This document shows, one piece after another, positions 25,805 to 34,339 of a stretch of 64,000 bases of DNA (positions are counted from its first letter, which is position 1; each line of letters starts with the position of its first letter). Source of the stretch: Paenibacillus sp. PvR098 (GTDB lineage Bacteria; Bacillota; Bacilli; Paenibacillales; NBRC-103111); NCBI RefSeq assembly GCF_017833255.1, contig NZ_JAFIBU010000001.1, positions 1,860,001-1,924,000 of the forward strand, read 5' to 3'. The notes below the pieces were generated by a model that was given only the letters and a program-made list of their open reading frames with translations, made no database searches and had not been told where the DNA came from. The position numbers and the translations under genes are program-made.

Positions 25805-26854
25805 TCAGCCATCCAGCTTAATATTTATCTTGAGCAAGCCGACGCGCCGCATCGCTTGAAAAACAATCACCATGACTGGTCCCAGAATGAGTCCGACGAC
25901 CCCGATCAATTGGAACCCGATATACATGCTGACGAGTGCTGCCAAAGCGTTAATCCCAATAGCATCTCCAATGATTTTCGGCTCGATCGTACGTCGGAAG
26001 ATGACGATAACAATAAGTAATATAAGCAGACCGATTCCGAGCTGCGTGTTGCCGACAAGAAAACAATAGACAAGCCACGGTATAAGAACCGCGCTGACAC
26101 CCAATATGGGAAGTATATCGACTATAATTATTAAGAGTGCGATCGCCAGCGGGTAATCGACTCTGAGAATGAGCAAACCTACAAGCGTCAATATGTACGT
26201 AAGCAAGCTGATCAATACTTGTGCGAACAAGAATCCGAGAATGGCACGGCGCAAATCGTTCAAGACTGATGATACTTTAGGCCTGGATTTGGTATCGAAC
26301 AGGTTCAGGAACGATTCATACAGCTTGGGAAGGCTGAAAGAAATCAAATATAAACCGATGATAAACACTACGAAGAAAATGAACAAGCTTGGAATCGCCT
26401 TGGCCACTTCTAGGGAATAACCGTAAATCGTCAGCAGGATACCTTTCAAATCTTCCGCAATCGAGCCTACTCCGGATTCCATCCATTTCTCAACTTGCTC
26501 CGCCACCCCCGACGGCAGCGTCTGATACAATAATCCTGTTCTTGATGTCGTATCTTCAAAGAACAAGATCGCCTCATTCAAATAACCCGGCGCCCTCTTC
26601 AAAAATTGTATGAACTCCGATATGATTTTGAATCCAACCAAATAAAAAAAACCGAGCATGGCTCCCGTAAACAACGTACAGGCGAACGCCGCGGCAGGCA
26701 GACGTCCGATCCGTAAACCCTTCATTATCAACTGTACAAGCCTCTCCAAAAAGATGGCAACCAAAATGGCCAGCAAAAATGGAAACCCAGTCGTAAACAA
26801 ACCGTACAAAAGGACAGCGCCTATGGCGCAAAACGCTATCGTTCGAAGTGACAT
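25805..26854 (-). CDS. ytvI: AI-2E family transporter, YtvI-like sporulation integral membrane protein
   Basis: 349 residues with about eight membrane segments. The conserved RRAILGFLFAQVLISLLTYI region and the C-terminal DILPILGVSAVLIPW...RTIEPKIIGDAIGINALAALVSMYIG block (quoted in part) are characteristic of the PerM/AI-2E superfamily. Length and details are closest to the sporulation protein YtvI. The ATG at 26854 has GGGGAGGAAG ten bases upstream. The substrate is unknown. Confidence 0.75.
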   Translation of the reverse strand: MSLRTIAFCAIGAVLLYGLFTTGFPFLLAILVAIFLERLVQLIMKGLRIGRLPAAAFACTLFTGAMLGFFYLVGFKIISEFIQFLKRAPGYLNEAILFFEDTTSRTGLLYQTLPSGVAEQVEKWMESGVGSIAEDLKGILLTIYGYSLEVAKAIPSLFIFFVVFIIGLYLISFSLPKLYESFLNLFDTKSRPKVSSVLNDLRRAILGFLFAQVLISLLTYILTLVGLLILRVDYPLAIALLIIIVDILPILGVSAVLIPWLVYCFLVGNTQLGIGLLILLIVIVIFRRTIEPKIIGDAIGINALAALVSMYIGFQLIGVVGLILGPVMVIVFQAMRRVGLLKINIKLDG

Positions 26855-27025
26855 GAACCGGGCTTCCTCCCCTACTCCTTATGCTGGTTTGAGTGAACGG
26901 CCGGTCATTCCTCGCCGTTCGCAGCTGCAACCGCTGAAGCGACATACGTAAAATCTCAGCCGCACGGCTTCCATTATTTCATGCAAGAATCCGTCGTGCT
27001 CCAGCCTCTTGCCTCGAGAGGCTCC

Positions 27026-28168
27026 CTAAATGACCGCGCGGCGCATCTTAAAATCAACATCCTTGTAATACGTATCGACAACAAGGAGATTAGGTCCGCA
27101 GCATGCTGCTGTAGGGCAATAACAGTTGACAGATCCGCTTAACGAATGCTCTTTCCACCTTGCGTACACCTGATCTAACCGATCCGTATGCATATTACCC
27201 AGTGCAGGCACGTCGGAAAAGTCTGTAACGAACACATCGCCAGTGAACAAATTCACATTAAGCCGATTACGCCCGTCCGGATCGTTGCGAACCGTCACAT
27301 TCGGCTCGGAACGAAGCCGGTTAACGATGCTCAAATCTTCTTCATGACTGCTGCAGGCGTAGAATGGAAGTGTGCCGAAAAGCATCCACAACTCCTTGTC
27401 CCGATGATCGAGCAGCCGGTGGATCGCCTCACGCGTTTGCTCCAGCTTCAGTACCGGAAGTCCCGAGGCGAATGCACTTGGATACATGGGGTGAACTTCA
27501 TGGCGGTTACAGCCCATCTCCCGAATCAATTGGTGAATTTCAGGCAGCTTCTCATGTGTGCGGTAGTTGATCATTGATTCTGCAGATACGAACATCCCGC
27601 CTTGGGATAGCGCAGCTGCATTGCTCATCATTCGATCATATAGTTTGACGGCCGTTTCTCTGGATACACGTCGATCCGTGCGTGCAAATCCGACTTCGTA
27701 GAAATCGTCTGCGCTTAAATAATTAAAGGAAATATGCATTACATCAAGATATGGCGCCATTAGCTCATACCTTGAAAGATCCAAAGTAACATTGGAATTG
27801 ATCTGTGATCGGACTCCACGCTCCCGGGCATAGCGAAGGATCGGCACGATATATTCCCGGACGGTCTGTTCATGGTAGCTTGGCTCACCGCCGGTAATAC
27901 TTATCGTCTGGAGATCTTCCACCTCATCCAACCGTTTTAGGATCGTACTCAACGGGATACGCGGGCCTTCTGTCATTGTCAGCGTTTCGCCCACTGCGCA
28001 GTGCTCACAGCGCATATTGCATAGATTAGTTACGGTAAGCTCAATGCTCGTAAGCCGATGTTCTCCGTGCAATCGTACGGAACGAATGGGATCCCAAGGA
28101 TCGTACTCGGGTGTAATCGGCGTCAGCTCCACCTTCGGCATTGGACTAACGTTTAAACGTTCGGACAT
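27026..28168 (-). CDS. yfkAB: radical SAM / CxCxxxxC protein, YfkAB type
   Basis: 380 residues from the ATG at 28168 (a GTG at 28183 is also possible). The radical SAM cluster motif CNMRCEHC is near residues 47-54, and ISITGGEPSYHE follows. The C-terminal CYCPTAACCGPN gives the CxCxxxxC motif that defines the YfkAB family. Reaction unknown; probably an Fe-S enzyme with an auxiliary cluster. Stands alone, with a weak hairpin (27003-27023) after the stop. Confidence 0.82.
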   Translation of the reverse strand: MSERLNVSPMPKVELTPITPEYDPWDPIRSVRLHGEHRLTSIELTVTNLCNMRCEHCAVGETLTMTEGPRIPLSTILKRLDEVEDLQTISITGGEPSYHEQTVREYIVPILRYARERGVRSQINSNVTLDLSRYELMAPYLDVMHISFNYLSADDFYEVGFARTDRRVSRETAVKLYDRMMSNAAALSQGGMFVSAESMINYRTHEKLPEIHQLIREMGCNRHEVHPMYPSAFASGLPVLKLEQTREAIHRLLDHRDKELWMLFGTLPFYACSSHEEDLSIVNRLRSEPNVTVRNDPDGRNRLNVNLFTGDVFVTDFSDVPALGNMHTDRLDQVYARWKEHSLSGSVNCYCPTAACCGPNLLVVDTYYKDVDFKMRRAVI

Positions 28169-28264
28169 GTTGTTTTTCCACACCTGACTCTATATAAAGT
28201 AGTATAAACCTCTTAAAAAAATATATATTCTCCATTGTATCTCAATAAGAATGAAAAGAAAACC

Positions 28265-28300
28265 AAAAGCCCGAGAACCTTGGATTCGGTTTCGGGCTTT
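28265..28300. terminator. terminator after the HD-GYP gene
   Basis: AAAGCCCGA-AACC / GGTT-CGGGCTTT with a small bulge and TTTT on the minus strand. Lies four bases past the HD-GYP stop. Confidence 0.75.
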
Positions 28301-28303
28301 ATT

Positions 28304-29440
28304 CTATGCGCGGGCTTTGCTGCCGCTATCGGGATCCAATGCCTTTTCATTCACGCCGACGACCATCACCGACAGTGCCTTCGATAAGTCGATTTCCGGT
28401 GTGTCCTTCAGCTCTTGGCCTTCAGCATCATATAAAAGTCGAACGACCGGTCGATGCGGCGCCTTGGAGTTGAGATCCACAACGACCCCTTTTTCCCCTG
28501 TATTCAGGGTAACGGTAATGCCGATCGGATAAATGGCGATTTTATCTCGGAACAACTCAACTTTTTGTGTTTCATACAAGGTCCCGGAGCCTGCAAAAAT
28601 AATCTCTAAAGCCTGATGGGGAAGCATGGCATTCCGGTACACACGGTGTGTTGTCATCGCGTCATATGAATCTACAACTCCGATTAGCCGCGCATATTCA
28701 TGTATTTCGGTTCCCTTCAGCCTCCGGGGGTATCCGCTGCCATCCATCCGTTCATGATGCTGTAAAGCGCAGTGCGCTGCAAGCAGCGGAATGTTGGGCT
28801 CGTCCTTCAAAAATTGAAAGCCGTATACGGTATGCTGTTTAATTAAATCAAATTCTTTATCAGTCAACGGCTCTTTTTTGCGAAGCAGTTCGAGCGGTAT
28901 TTGTGTTTTTCCGATATCGTGCAGCAGCGCCCCAATGCCGAGCGTCATCAATTCATCACGCGTATAGTCATGAGCCATGCCGAGCATGGTAGAATAAATG
29001 CATACATTCAGGGAGTGCTGAAACAAATAGTCGTCCATTGCGCTAATATTGGTCAGCATAATCATGGAGTCTTTATGACTGGTCATATCATTCAAAATCA
29101 TGTCCATGACACCGCGAAATGCCTTGCCTAACTGAAGACCGGTAATTGATGTGCGTTTGATCTGATCCCCCATCATTTGCCGGAAAGAGCTTCGTATTTC
29201 GGAGACGGCTCGAATTCGAGTCTCCTCAGAGATCGCATCCTTGACCGTGATGTCACGAGTTCTCGGGTCGTCGATGTATACAAAATCGACCCCGAGATCC
29301 GTCAGTCGTCGAATCATAGTTTGCGTCAATTCGACTTCTTCCATCAGCAGGGGAAGCCCCTCCGAATTATAAATTCTTTTTGCGAGCCGCATACCGGACT
29401 CTACCATGCTGATCGGGAGCAAGCGCATAGGACTATCCAC
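28304..29440 (-). CDS. HD-GYP domain protein, probable cyclic-di-GMP phosphodiesterase
   Basis: 378 residues. The N-terminal ~90 residues resemble the regulatory domain often preceding HD-GYP. The catalytic core has the HDIGK metal site (LLHDIGKTQIP), a downstream HH pair and the full HHERMDGSGYP signature. A ~90-residue C-terminal extension (LFRDKIAIYPIGITVTLNTG) looks like a small beta domain. An intact motif set predicts c-di-GMP hydrolysis. The start is GTG at 29440; the ATG at 29428 is an alternative. No transmembrane segments. Confidence 0.85.
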   Translation of the reverse strand: MDSPMRLLPISMVESGMRLAKRIYNSEGLPLLMEEVELTQTMIRRLTDLGVDFVYIDDPRTRDITVKDAISEETRIRAVSEIRSSFRQMMGDQIKRTSITGLQLGKAFRGVMDMILNDMTSHKDSMIMLTNISAMDDYLFQHSLNVCIYSTMLGMAHDYTRDELMTLGIGALLHDIGKTQIPLELLRKKEPLTDKEFDLIKQHTVYGFQFLKDEPNIPLLAAHCALQHHERMDGSGYPRRLKGTEIHEYARLIGVVDSYDAMTTHRVYRNAMLPHQALEIIFAGSGTLYETQKVELFRDKIAIYPIGITVTLNTGEKGVVVDLNSKAPHRPVVRLLYDAEGQELKDTPEIDLSKALSVMVVGVNEKALDPDSGSKARA

Positions 29441-29547
29441 ATCTTCTTTCTAAAAAAAATAAGATGAAAAATTCATACTAATAACACTAGCGTATCGGAT
29501 TCTATGAAAAAGAGCAATATTTTTTTTCAAAAATCGACAAATACATC

Positions 29548-30354
29548 TCACCGAAGAATAAAAAACCAAAACAAACCAGCAAGGATAAACCGATAGTATG
29601 CGAAATAAGTTAAGCTGAACTTTTGCACGAACTTAATGAACGTGACTACCGCTAACAGCGCAACGACGAAAGATACGACAAAGCCGACAGCGAAAAAGCC
29701 GATATCCGCAGAAGAGAAGCTTCCTGCGCTCTTCAGCATCTCATACCCTGTGGCCACCACCATCACGGGAATGGCGATTATGAACGTAAAGTCAGCAGCG
29801 GCACCCCGGCTTGCCCCGGCCAGCATAGCTCCGGCTATTGTCGATCCCGAACGGGAAAAGCCGGGCCAGAGCGCCACAATCTGCCATAAACCGATCATAA
29901 AGGCTTGCTTGTAGGTTAACTCATCCACATCACTTGCCGTAATAGCCGGCTGCTGCTTCTCGCCAATAATGAGCAGAATACCTCCCAGCACAAGACCGAT
30001 CAGAACCGTTTGGGGCGAAAATAAATGCTCTTTAATGAAATCGCTCAATAAATATGCCACCGTCATTGCCGGAACAATCGCAAGCAATATGTGCAGCAAA
30101 TTCATTCCTTTGCCTGCCGTAGGCCTCTCCCTGCCAAGTCCGAACAGCCTTAAGATTCGCTGCCAATACACGATAACTACCGCCAATATGGCACCAAGCT
30201 GAATAACGATTTCGAACGATTTTATCAATTCGTCGGTTTCCGGAATCCCAAGAAGAGTCCCAGTCAATATCATATGGCCTGTAGAGGAAATCGGCAAAAA
30301 CTCGGTTAACCCTTCTACTATGCCTATGATTACCGCTACCCACCAATCGTACAT
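29548..30354 (-). CDS. uppP: undecaprenyl-diphosphatase UppP (BacA)
   Basis: 268 residues with about eight membrane helices. It dephosphorylates undecaprenyl pyrophosphate to recycle the lipid carrier of cell-wall synthesis and confers low-level bacitracin resistance. Family motifs: EGLTEFLPISSTGHMIL (residues 14-30) and PGFSRSGSTIAGAM near 164-177. The ATG at 30354 has AGAGGTGGT upstream. It lies 38 bases after the nucleotidase gene and is probably co-transcribed with it. Confidence 0.95.
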   Translation of the reverse strand: MYDWWVAVIIGIVEGLTEFLPISSTGHMILTGTLLGIPETDELIKSFEIVIQLGAILAVVIVYWQRILRLFGLGRERPTAGKGMNLLHILLAIVPAMTVAYLLSDFIKEHLFSPQTVLIGLVLGGILLIIGEKQQPAITASDVDELTYKQAFMIGLWQIVALWPGFSRSGSTIAGAMLAGASRGAAADFTFIIAIPVMVVATGYEMLKSAGSFSSADIGFFAVGFVVSFVVALLAVVTFIKFVQKFSLTYFAYYRFILAGLFWFFILR

Positions 30355-30392
30355 AGGTCTACCACCTCTGAAACGGATTAATGGGGCGCCGC

Positions 30393-31835
30393 TTATCCGT
30401 ACATACGAACCCAGCGCTTGCGAGCGCTGTCCTTCATTGCTCTGGCGTCATGCAGCTCCTTCAGGAGAACATCCCGCAAAAATTCGGGCAGAAAAAATTG
30501 CGGTTCCAAGCCCTCTGCGATCGAGAGGTATCCTCTGCGAAACGTAAACATGTCGATGGTGCCAACGGTATACAGCCGATCCAGCTCGAGCGCTTCGGTT
30601 CCGACACGAACGGAGAGGATTCGCGAGTAAGGCTGCGCCTCGGGGTCATACTCAATGGTCATTCCGTCTACACAGAGTGTGCCGAGCACTTTCCCTCGGA
30701 AGCCAAAGCCATGGAGAGGCTTGTCCATAAATTCGGGAAGAAGCGACTCCTCCAGTGCTTTGAGCAGGTGCGCTCCGCTCAGCATCATCCGGCAAGGATT
30801 GATCGGTGAAGGGCACAACTCGAGCAGCGTTCCTGCTGATACAAGTCCCTTAGGAAGCCCACCAAGAAGCACACCTGCATTCACCAGTCCGATTTCAGCG
30901 CCTACCCAATCGCGTAAGCCAGCGGCAAGCAAATTACCAAGCCTGGATTCGCCGTACCAGTCAACGGCCAACTCGTAATCAAGCCTTCCCACTTCCCGAT
31001 CGAGCGAAGCTTTGGCCATGACTGCGAATTCCTCAATTTGCAATCGAATGGTCTCTTCTTCCTCAGATCCGGCAACCGGCCTAACAGCGCCCTCTGCTTG
31101 CAGCAGCCGCTTGGAAAGTGCATCTAGCTCCAGGTCCACAACCCCGACGTACTGACCGAATTTACCCGCCGCGCAGATGAGCGTACGTCCTGACCGGATG
31201 GGTTCCTCCAGCAAATGATGGGTATGTCCGCCCAGAATCAAATCGATACCGGGGATTTCGACTGCCATTCGCTCATCATTGCTTAAACCGAGATGGGACA
31301 TCACGATAAGCACATCAACCTTCGGACGGAGATCTGCTGCTAGCGATGCAATCGCTTCGAACGGATCTGAAACCTCCCATCCCAATAATCCATAAAAATC
31401 GGGAAAACAGGCGGTTACGCCAATCAGTCCGATTTGAACCCCCGATTTACAGATGATCGTATAAGGGCTGGCCCATGACGGCAAGCATCCTGTTGCGGCA
31501 TCACGCAAATTAGCGAGCACTACCTTACTCTGAACATGTTTACCATACAAATCGTTTAGCACGTCGGCCGAACAAGTCAATCCTTCGTTGTTTCCCAAAG
31601 TCACGGCATCGTAACCTATTGCATTCAGCAGAGCAATGTTGGCAAGCCCTCCGGTTCCTTCGGTTTCCGGTCGCATCCTGTCGATATGATCTCCAATATC
31701 AAGCGAAAGCGTGTGCTCCGCCCCGGCTTCTTCCCGAAGCCTGCCGATGATTGAAGCGATGCGGGGCAATTGTTCAAAATGGCTGTGAATATCGTTCGTA
31801 TGAAGGACACGAAGCCTAATCCGCTCCGGAATCAC
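30393..31835 (-). CDS. metallophosphoesterase / 5'-nucleotidase, YunD-like
   Basis: 480 residues from the GTG at 31835, chosen because AGGTAGGTGG lies ~8 bases upstream; the frame is open to 32006 but would overlap the preceding gene. The metallophosphatase domain holds HTNDIHS, DIGDHIDRM, GNNEGL, MSHLG and GGHTHH. A C-terminal 5'-nucleotidase domain follows (AVDWYGESRLGNLLA, GLVNAGVLLGGL). GNNE in place of GNHE is as in YunD. No signal peptide, so cytosolic; nucleotide or sugar-nucleotide hydrolysis is likely. Confidence 0.82.
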   Translation of the reverse strand: MIPERIRLRVLHTNDIHSHFEQLPRIASIIGRLREEAGAEHTLSLDIGDHIDRMRPETEGTGGLANIALLNAIGYDAVTLGNNEGLTCSADVLNDLYGKHVQSKVVLANLRDAATGCLPSWASPYTIICKSGVQIGLIGVTACFPDFYGLLGWEVSDPFEAIASLAADLRPKVDVLIVMSHLGLSNDERMAVEIPGIDLILGGHTHHLLEEPIRSGRTLICAAGKFGQYVGVVDLELDALSKRLLQAEGAVRPVAGSEEEETIRLQIEEFAVMAKASLDREVGRLDYELAVDWYGESRLGNLLAAGLRDWVGAEIGLVNAGVLLGGLPKGLVSAGTLLELCPSPINPCRMMLSGAHLLKALEESLLPEFMDKPLHGFGFRGKVLGTLCVDGMTIEYDPEAQPYSRILSVRVGTEALELDRLYTVGTIDMFTFRRGYLSIAEGLEPQFFLPEFLRDVLLKELHDARAMKDSARKRWVRMYG

Positions 31836-31876
31836 AAGGCCACCTACCTTCGAGTGCGATAATAAGAACGTGTATT

Positions 31877-32347
31877 TCAGTTTTGTGGATTTGGTTTTCG
31901 CAGCTGCTCTGCCGTTACAGTGTTCTTGAAACCGTAGGTTGCTTCTATCTCCGATTTCTCCTCGTATAAGATACGAATTTTTACAACACTTTTCACGTTG
32001 AGGCATTCGCTGCTCCCATCAGGAACATATAGTCTGATGGGAAATCCTTTCTTCAGTGGCTCTCCATTCTCCTGCTCAACCAATAAGAACGCATGCGCAA
32101 GTTCGGGCCAAGGGATTGTGGCTTGAAACTCGTCCGAAGCCATGACTTGCAAGTGGGTCGGCATACGGTCGGATGGCCCTCCTTGCCGAGAGATCCATGT
32201 CGTGTACCAAGTATTCCAATCGATCGCTTTGCCGTTCACTCCCACTACACGATCATGGGCAGTAAACGACTCGGGACATATAGACGCAAGCTCGCCAGCA
32301 GAAGAATAACGGGCGTCACCCCTTAGATCATCATATACTTCGATCAT
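31877..32347 (-). CDS. small protein resembling an oxidoreductase molybdopterin-binding fold
   Basis: 156 residues from the ATG at 32347, chosen because GGGAGGT lies ten bases upstream; the ATG at 32365 has no site. The region ATIPWPELAHAFLLVEQENG and then KKGFPIRLYVPDGSSECLNV followed by KSVVKI resembles the P-x-R-L-x-V-P...V-K core of sulfite-oxidase-type molybdopterin domains, but it is short and lacks an obvious cofactor Cys in the right place. The neighbouring moaD-moaE fusion makes the resemblance suggestive only. Otherwise unidentified. Confidence 0.5.
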   Translation of the reverse strand: MIEVYDDLRGDARYSSAGELASICPESFTAHDRVVGVNGKAIDWNTWYTTWISRQGGPSDRMPTHLQVMASDEFQATIPWPELAHAFLLVEQENGEPLKKGFPIRLYVPDGSSECLNVKSVVKIRILYEEKSEIEATYGFKNTVTAEQLRKPNPQN

Positions 32348-32435
32348 CCCCAATATACCTCCCATTTCAATCTCGCAACTTCTTATTCCATTATATCATT
32401 TAATACTAAAAATATGGTATGCTGAAAAGTAAAAA

Positions 32436-32462
32436 CACCGTCTGCCGTCAGGCGGTGCCATC
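32436..32462. other. hairpin upstream of the moaDE fusion, terminator-like on the minus strand
   Basis: CACCGTCTG / CAGGCGGTG around a 4-base loop. The T-rich tract (TTTTTACTTTT) follows it only on the minus strand. There is no minus-strand gene immediately to the right, so it may block antisense transcription or act as a leader structure. Confidence 0.5.
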
Positions 32463-32480
32463 AGAATTGGAGTGAAAAAC

Positions 32481-33197
32481 ATGAAGCTCAAACTGCTGCT
32501 TTTTGCCGGTTTGGCCGAAAGCTTGGGCTCCCCCTTGCTGGAGCTTGAACTAGAAGAAGATTCGTTGACGCCGTCTCAACTTAAAAATAAGCTGGCTGAG
32601 CTTTATCCTGAGATAGCCGGATCGTTAGCAGGTGCTTTCGTCGCCGTGAATCAAGCGTACGCGGATGATAGCACGGCAATACGAGAACAGGACGAAGTGG
32701 CTCTCATTCCGCCTGTTTCCGGTGGCGAACCTCAAATTATGGAGCTTACTCATGCTCCCATTTCCATTGATCAGGTGACGGCCAAGGTGCTGCATCCTCA
32801 TCACGGTGCCGCGCTCACGTTTATCGGAACCACAAGAGAGTTCACTCACGGCAAAAGAACAACCTTGCTGGAATACGAAGCATACGAGCCCATGGCACTG
32901 CGTACGCTGCATCAGATCGGGGACGAGATCGCTTCCCGATACCCGGGAACAAGATGTGCGATTACTCATCGTCTTGGTTCTGTTCCGGTCGGTGAGATCA
33001 GCGTTATTATTGCTGTCTCCTCTCCGCACCGGGATACTGCGTATGATTCAAGCCGCTATGCCATTGAGCGATTGAAGCAGATCGTCCCCATCTGGAAAAA
33101 GGAAATATGGGAGGACGGCTCGGAATGGAAAGGGCATCAGCTTGGCCCTTGGAACCCAACGTCGGAGATAACCGATCAAGGAGGTACTGTAAGTTGA
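32481..33197 (+). CDS. MoaD-MoaE fusion, molybdopterin synthase
   Basis: 238 residues. Residues 1-82 are a ubiquitin-like MoaD domain ending in VSGG (Gly81-Gly82). Residues ~88-238 are MoaE, with FIGTTREFTHGKRT and the catalytic-lysine region VPIWKKEIWEDG. Molybdopterin synthase needs the MoaD C-terminal Gly as a free thiocarboxylate, so the fusion must be cleaved after Gly82 or work unusually; a mycobacterial fusion (MoaX) is known to be processed. The ATG at 32481 has GGAG eight bases upstream. The stop overlaps the TTG start of the MoeB-like gene. Confidence 0.88.
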   Translation: MKLKLLLFAGLAESLGSPLLELELEEDSLTPSQLKNKLAELYPEIAGSLAGAFVAVNQAYADDSTAIREQDEVALIPPVSGGEPQIMELTHAPISIDQVTAKVLHPHHGAALTFIGTTREFTHGKRTTLLEYEAYEPMALRTLHQIGDEIASRYPGTRCAITHRLGSVPVGEISVIIAVSSPHRDTAYDSSRYAIERLKQIVPIWKKEIWEDGSEWKGHQLGPWNPTSEITDQGGTVS

Positions 33198-34273
33198 GCG
33201 GAGAGGACGGACTATCTATATCGTCTGCACAAGCAGCTGCCTCAGACCCGGAGCGCTATTCACGGCAAATACTGTTCGCCCCGATCGGTAAGGAAGGTCA
33301 AGCGAAGCTTCAGCATGCTCGTGTGGCCATCGTAGGCATGGGGGCGCTAGGCACCGTGCTGTCGAACCATATGGTACGCGCCGGGGTTGGCTTCGTGCGG
33401 CTGATTGACCGAGACTTCGTCGAGAGAAGCAATCTGCAAAGGCAAATGCTTTACGACGAAGCCGACGCTGCCGAATCGGCGCCAAAAGCGGAAGCAGGAG
33501 CTGCGCGGCTGCGCGCCGCCAACTCTGGAGTGACAATTGAACCCGTCGTCACAGACCTCAATTGGTCCAACGCCGAGGACCTGCTGAAGGACGTTCATCT
33601 TATACTTGACGGAACGGACAACTTTGCCGTGCGCTTCTTAATCAATGACGTAAGCGTAAAACACGGCATACCTTGGATATACGGCGGGGCAGTCAGTTCA
33701 CGCGGCGTCTGCCTAACGATTGTACCCGACGAAACCCCCTGTCTTCGCTGCCTGTTCGGACAGCCTCCTGAACAAGGAACGACAGAAACCTGCGATACGG
33801 CAGGTGTCATCGGACCGATTATTCATACCGTCGCCTCACATCAAGGAGCCGAAGCGCTAAAACTGCTTATTGGCGCTGAAGCACAGAGAAACCGCAAGAT
33901 GGTTCACTGGGACTTATGGTATAACCAATATGCAGCCGTCGATGTATCCAAAGCTAGGAAGGCAGATTGTCCTTGCTGCGGGGAACGCCGATTTGAATAT
34001 TTAAACGCAAGCGTACAAGAAGAAACCATTCAAACGCTCTGCGGGCGAAATTCAGTGCAAATTCAACCGGTACGTCCATCAGCGCTTTCTTTGAACGAAT
34101 GGGCTGAAAAGCTTCGTCCGCTTGGACGTCTGGAGCTGAATCCGTTTCTTCTTAAGCTTTATCTGGATAACGAAATTACGCTTGTGTTGTTTCCGGACGG
34201 TCGTATGATTGTACAAGGAACAGACGACCCCGTTGCGGCTAAAAGCTTATACAGCCGCTACATAGGCATGTGA
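33194..34273 (+). CDS. moeB: MoeB/ThiF-family sulfur-carrier adenylyltransferase
   Basis: 359 residues from the TTG at 33194 (AAGGAGGT nine bases upstream, TTGA overlap with the MoaDE stop). The nucleotide-binding site is VAIVGMGALGTVLSNHMVRA, with DRDFVERSNLQRQ and DGTDNFAVRF. Zinc-binding CxxC pairs are CLRC and CPCC, and CDTAGVIGPIIH contains the conserved Cys region. It adenylates the MoaD C-terminal Gly. A ~70-residue C-terminal extension (ALSLNEWAEKLRPLGRLEL) is common in Bacillus-type members. Coupling to moaDE favours MoeB over ThiF. Confidence 0.85.
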   Translation: MSGEDGLSISSAQAAASDPERYSRQILFAPIGKEGQAKLQHARVAIVGMGALGTVLSNHMVRAGVGFVRLIDRDFVERSNLQRQMLYDEADAAESAPKAEAGAARLRAANSGVTIEPVVTDLNWSNAEDLLKDVHLILDGTDNFAVRFLINDVSVKHGIPWIYGGAVSSRGVCLTIVPDETPCLRCLFGQPPEQGTTETCDTAGVIGPIIHTVASHQGAEALKLLIGAEAQRNRKMVHWDLWYNQYAAVDVSKARKADCPCCGERRFEYLNASVQEETIQTLCGRNSVQIQPVRPSALSLNEWAEKLRPLGRLELNPFLLKLYLDNEITLVLFPDGRMIVQGTDDPVAAKSLYSRYIGM

Positions 34274-34280
34274 CTTCCAT

Positions 34281-34326
34281 AAACAAGATCCGAGCGGGTG
34301 ATTGTCCCGACTCGGATCTTGTTTAT
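34281..34326. terminator. bidirectional terminator
   Basis: Perfect 14-bp stem AAACAAGATCCGAG / CTCGGATCTTGTTT with an inner CGGG-...-CCCG stem, between moeB (plus) and the NlpC/P60 gene (minus). Confidence 0.85.
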
Positions 34327-34339
34327 ATAACTGATTTAG

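Noticed and set aside
27003-27023. Terminator after the YfkAB-type gene
   Set aside because: A hairpin AGCCTCT/AGAGGCT exists but without a T-run on the minus strand.
30393-32006. Start of the nucleotidase at 32006
   Set aside because: It would overlap the preceding gene by 130 bases; the GTG at 31835 has a good ribosome site and gives the normal YunD length.
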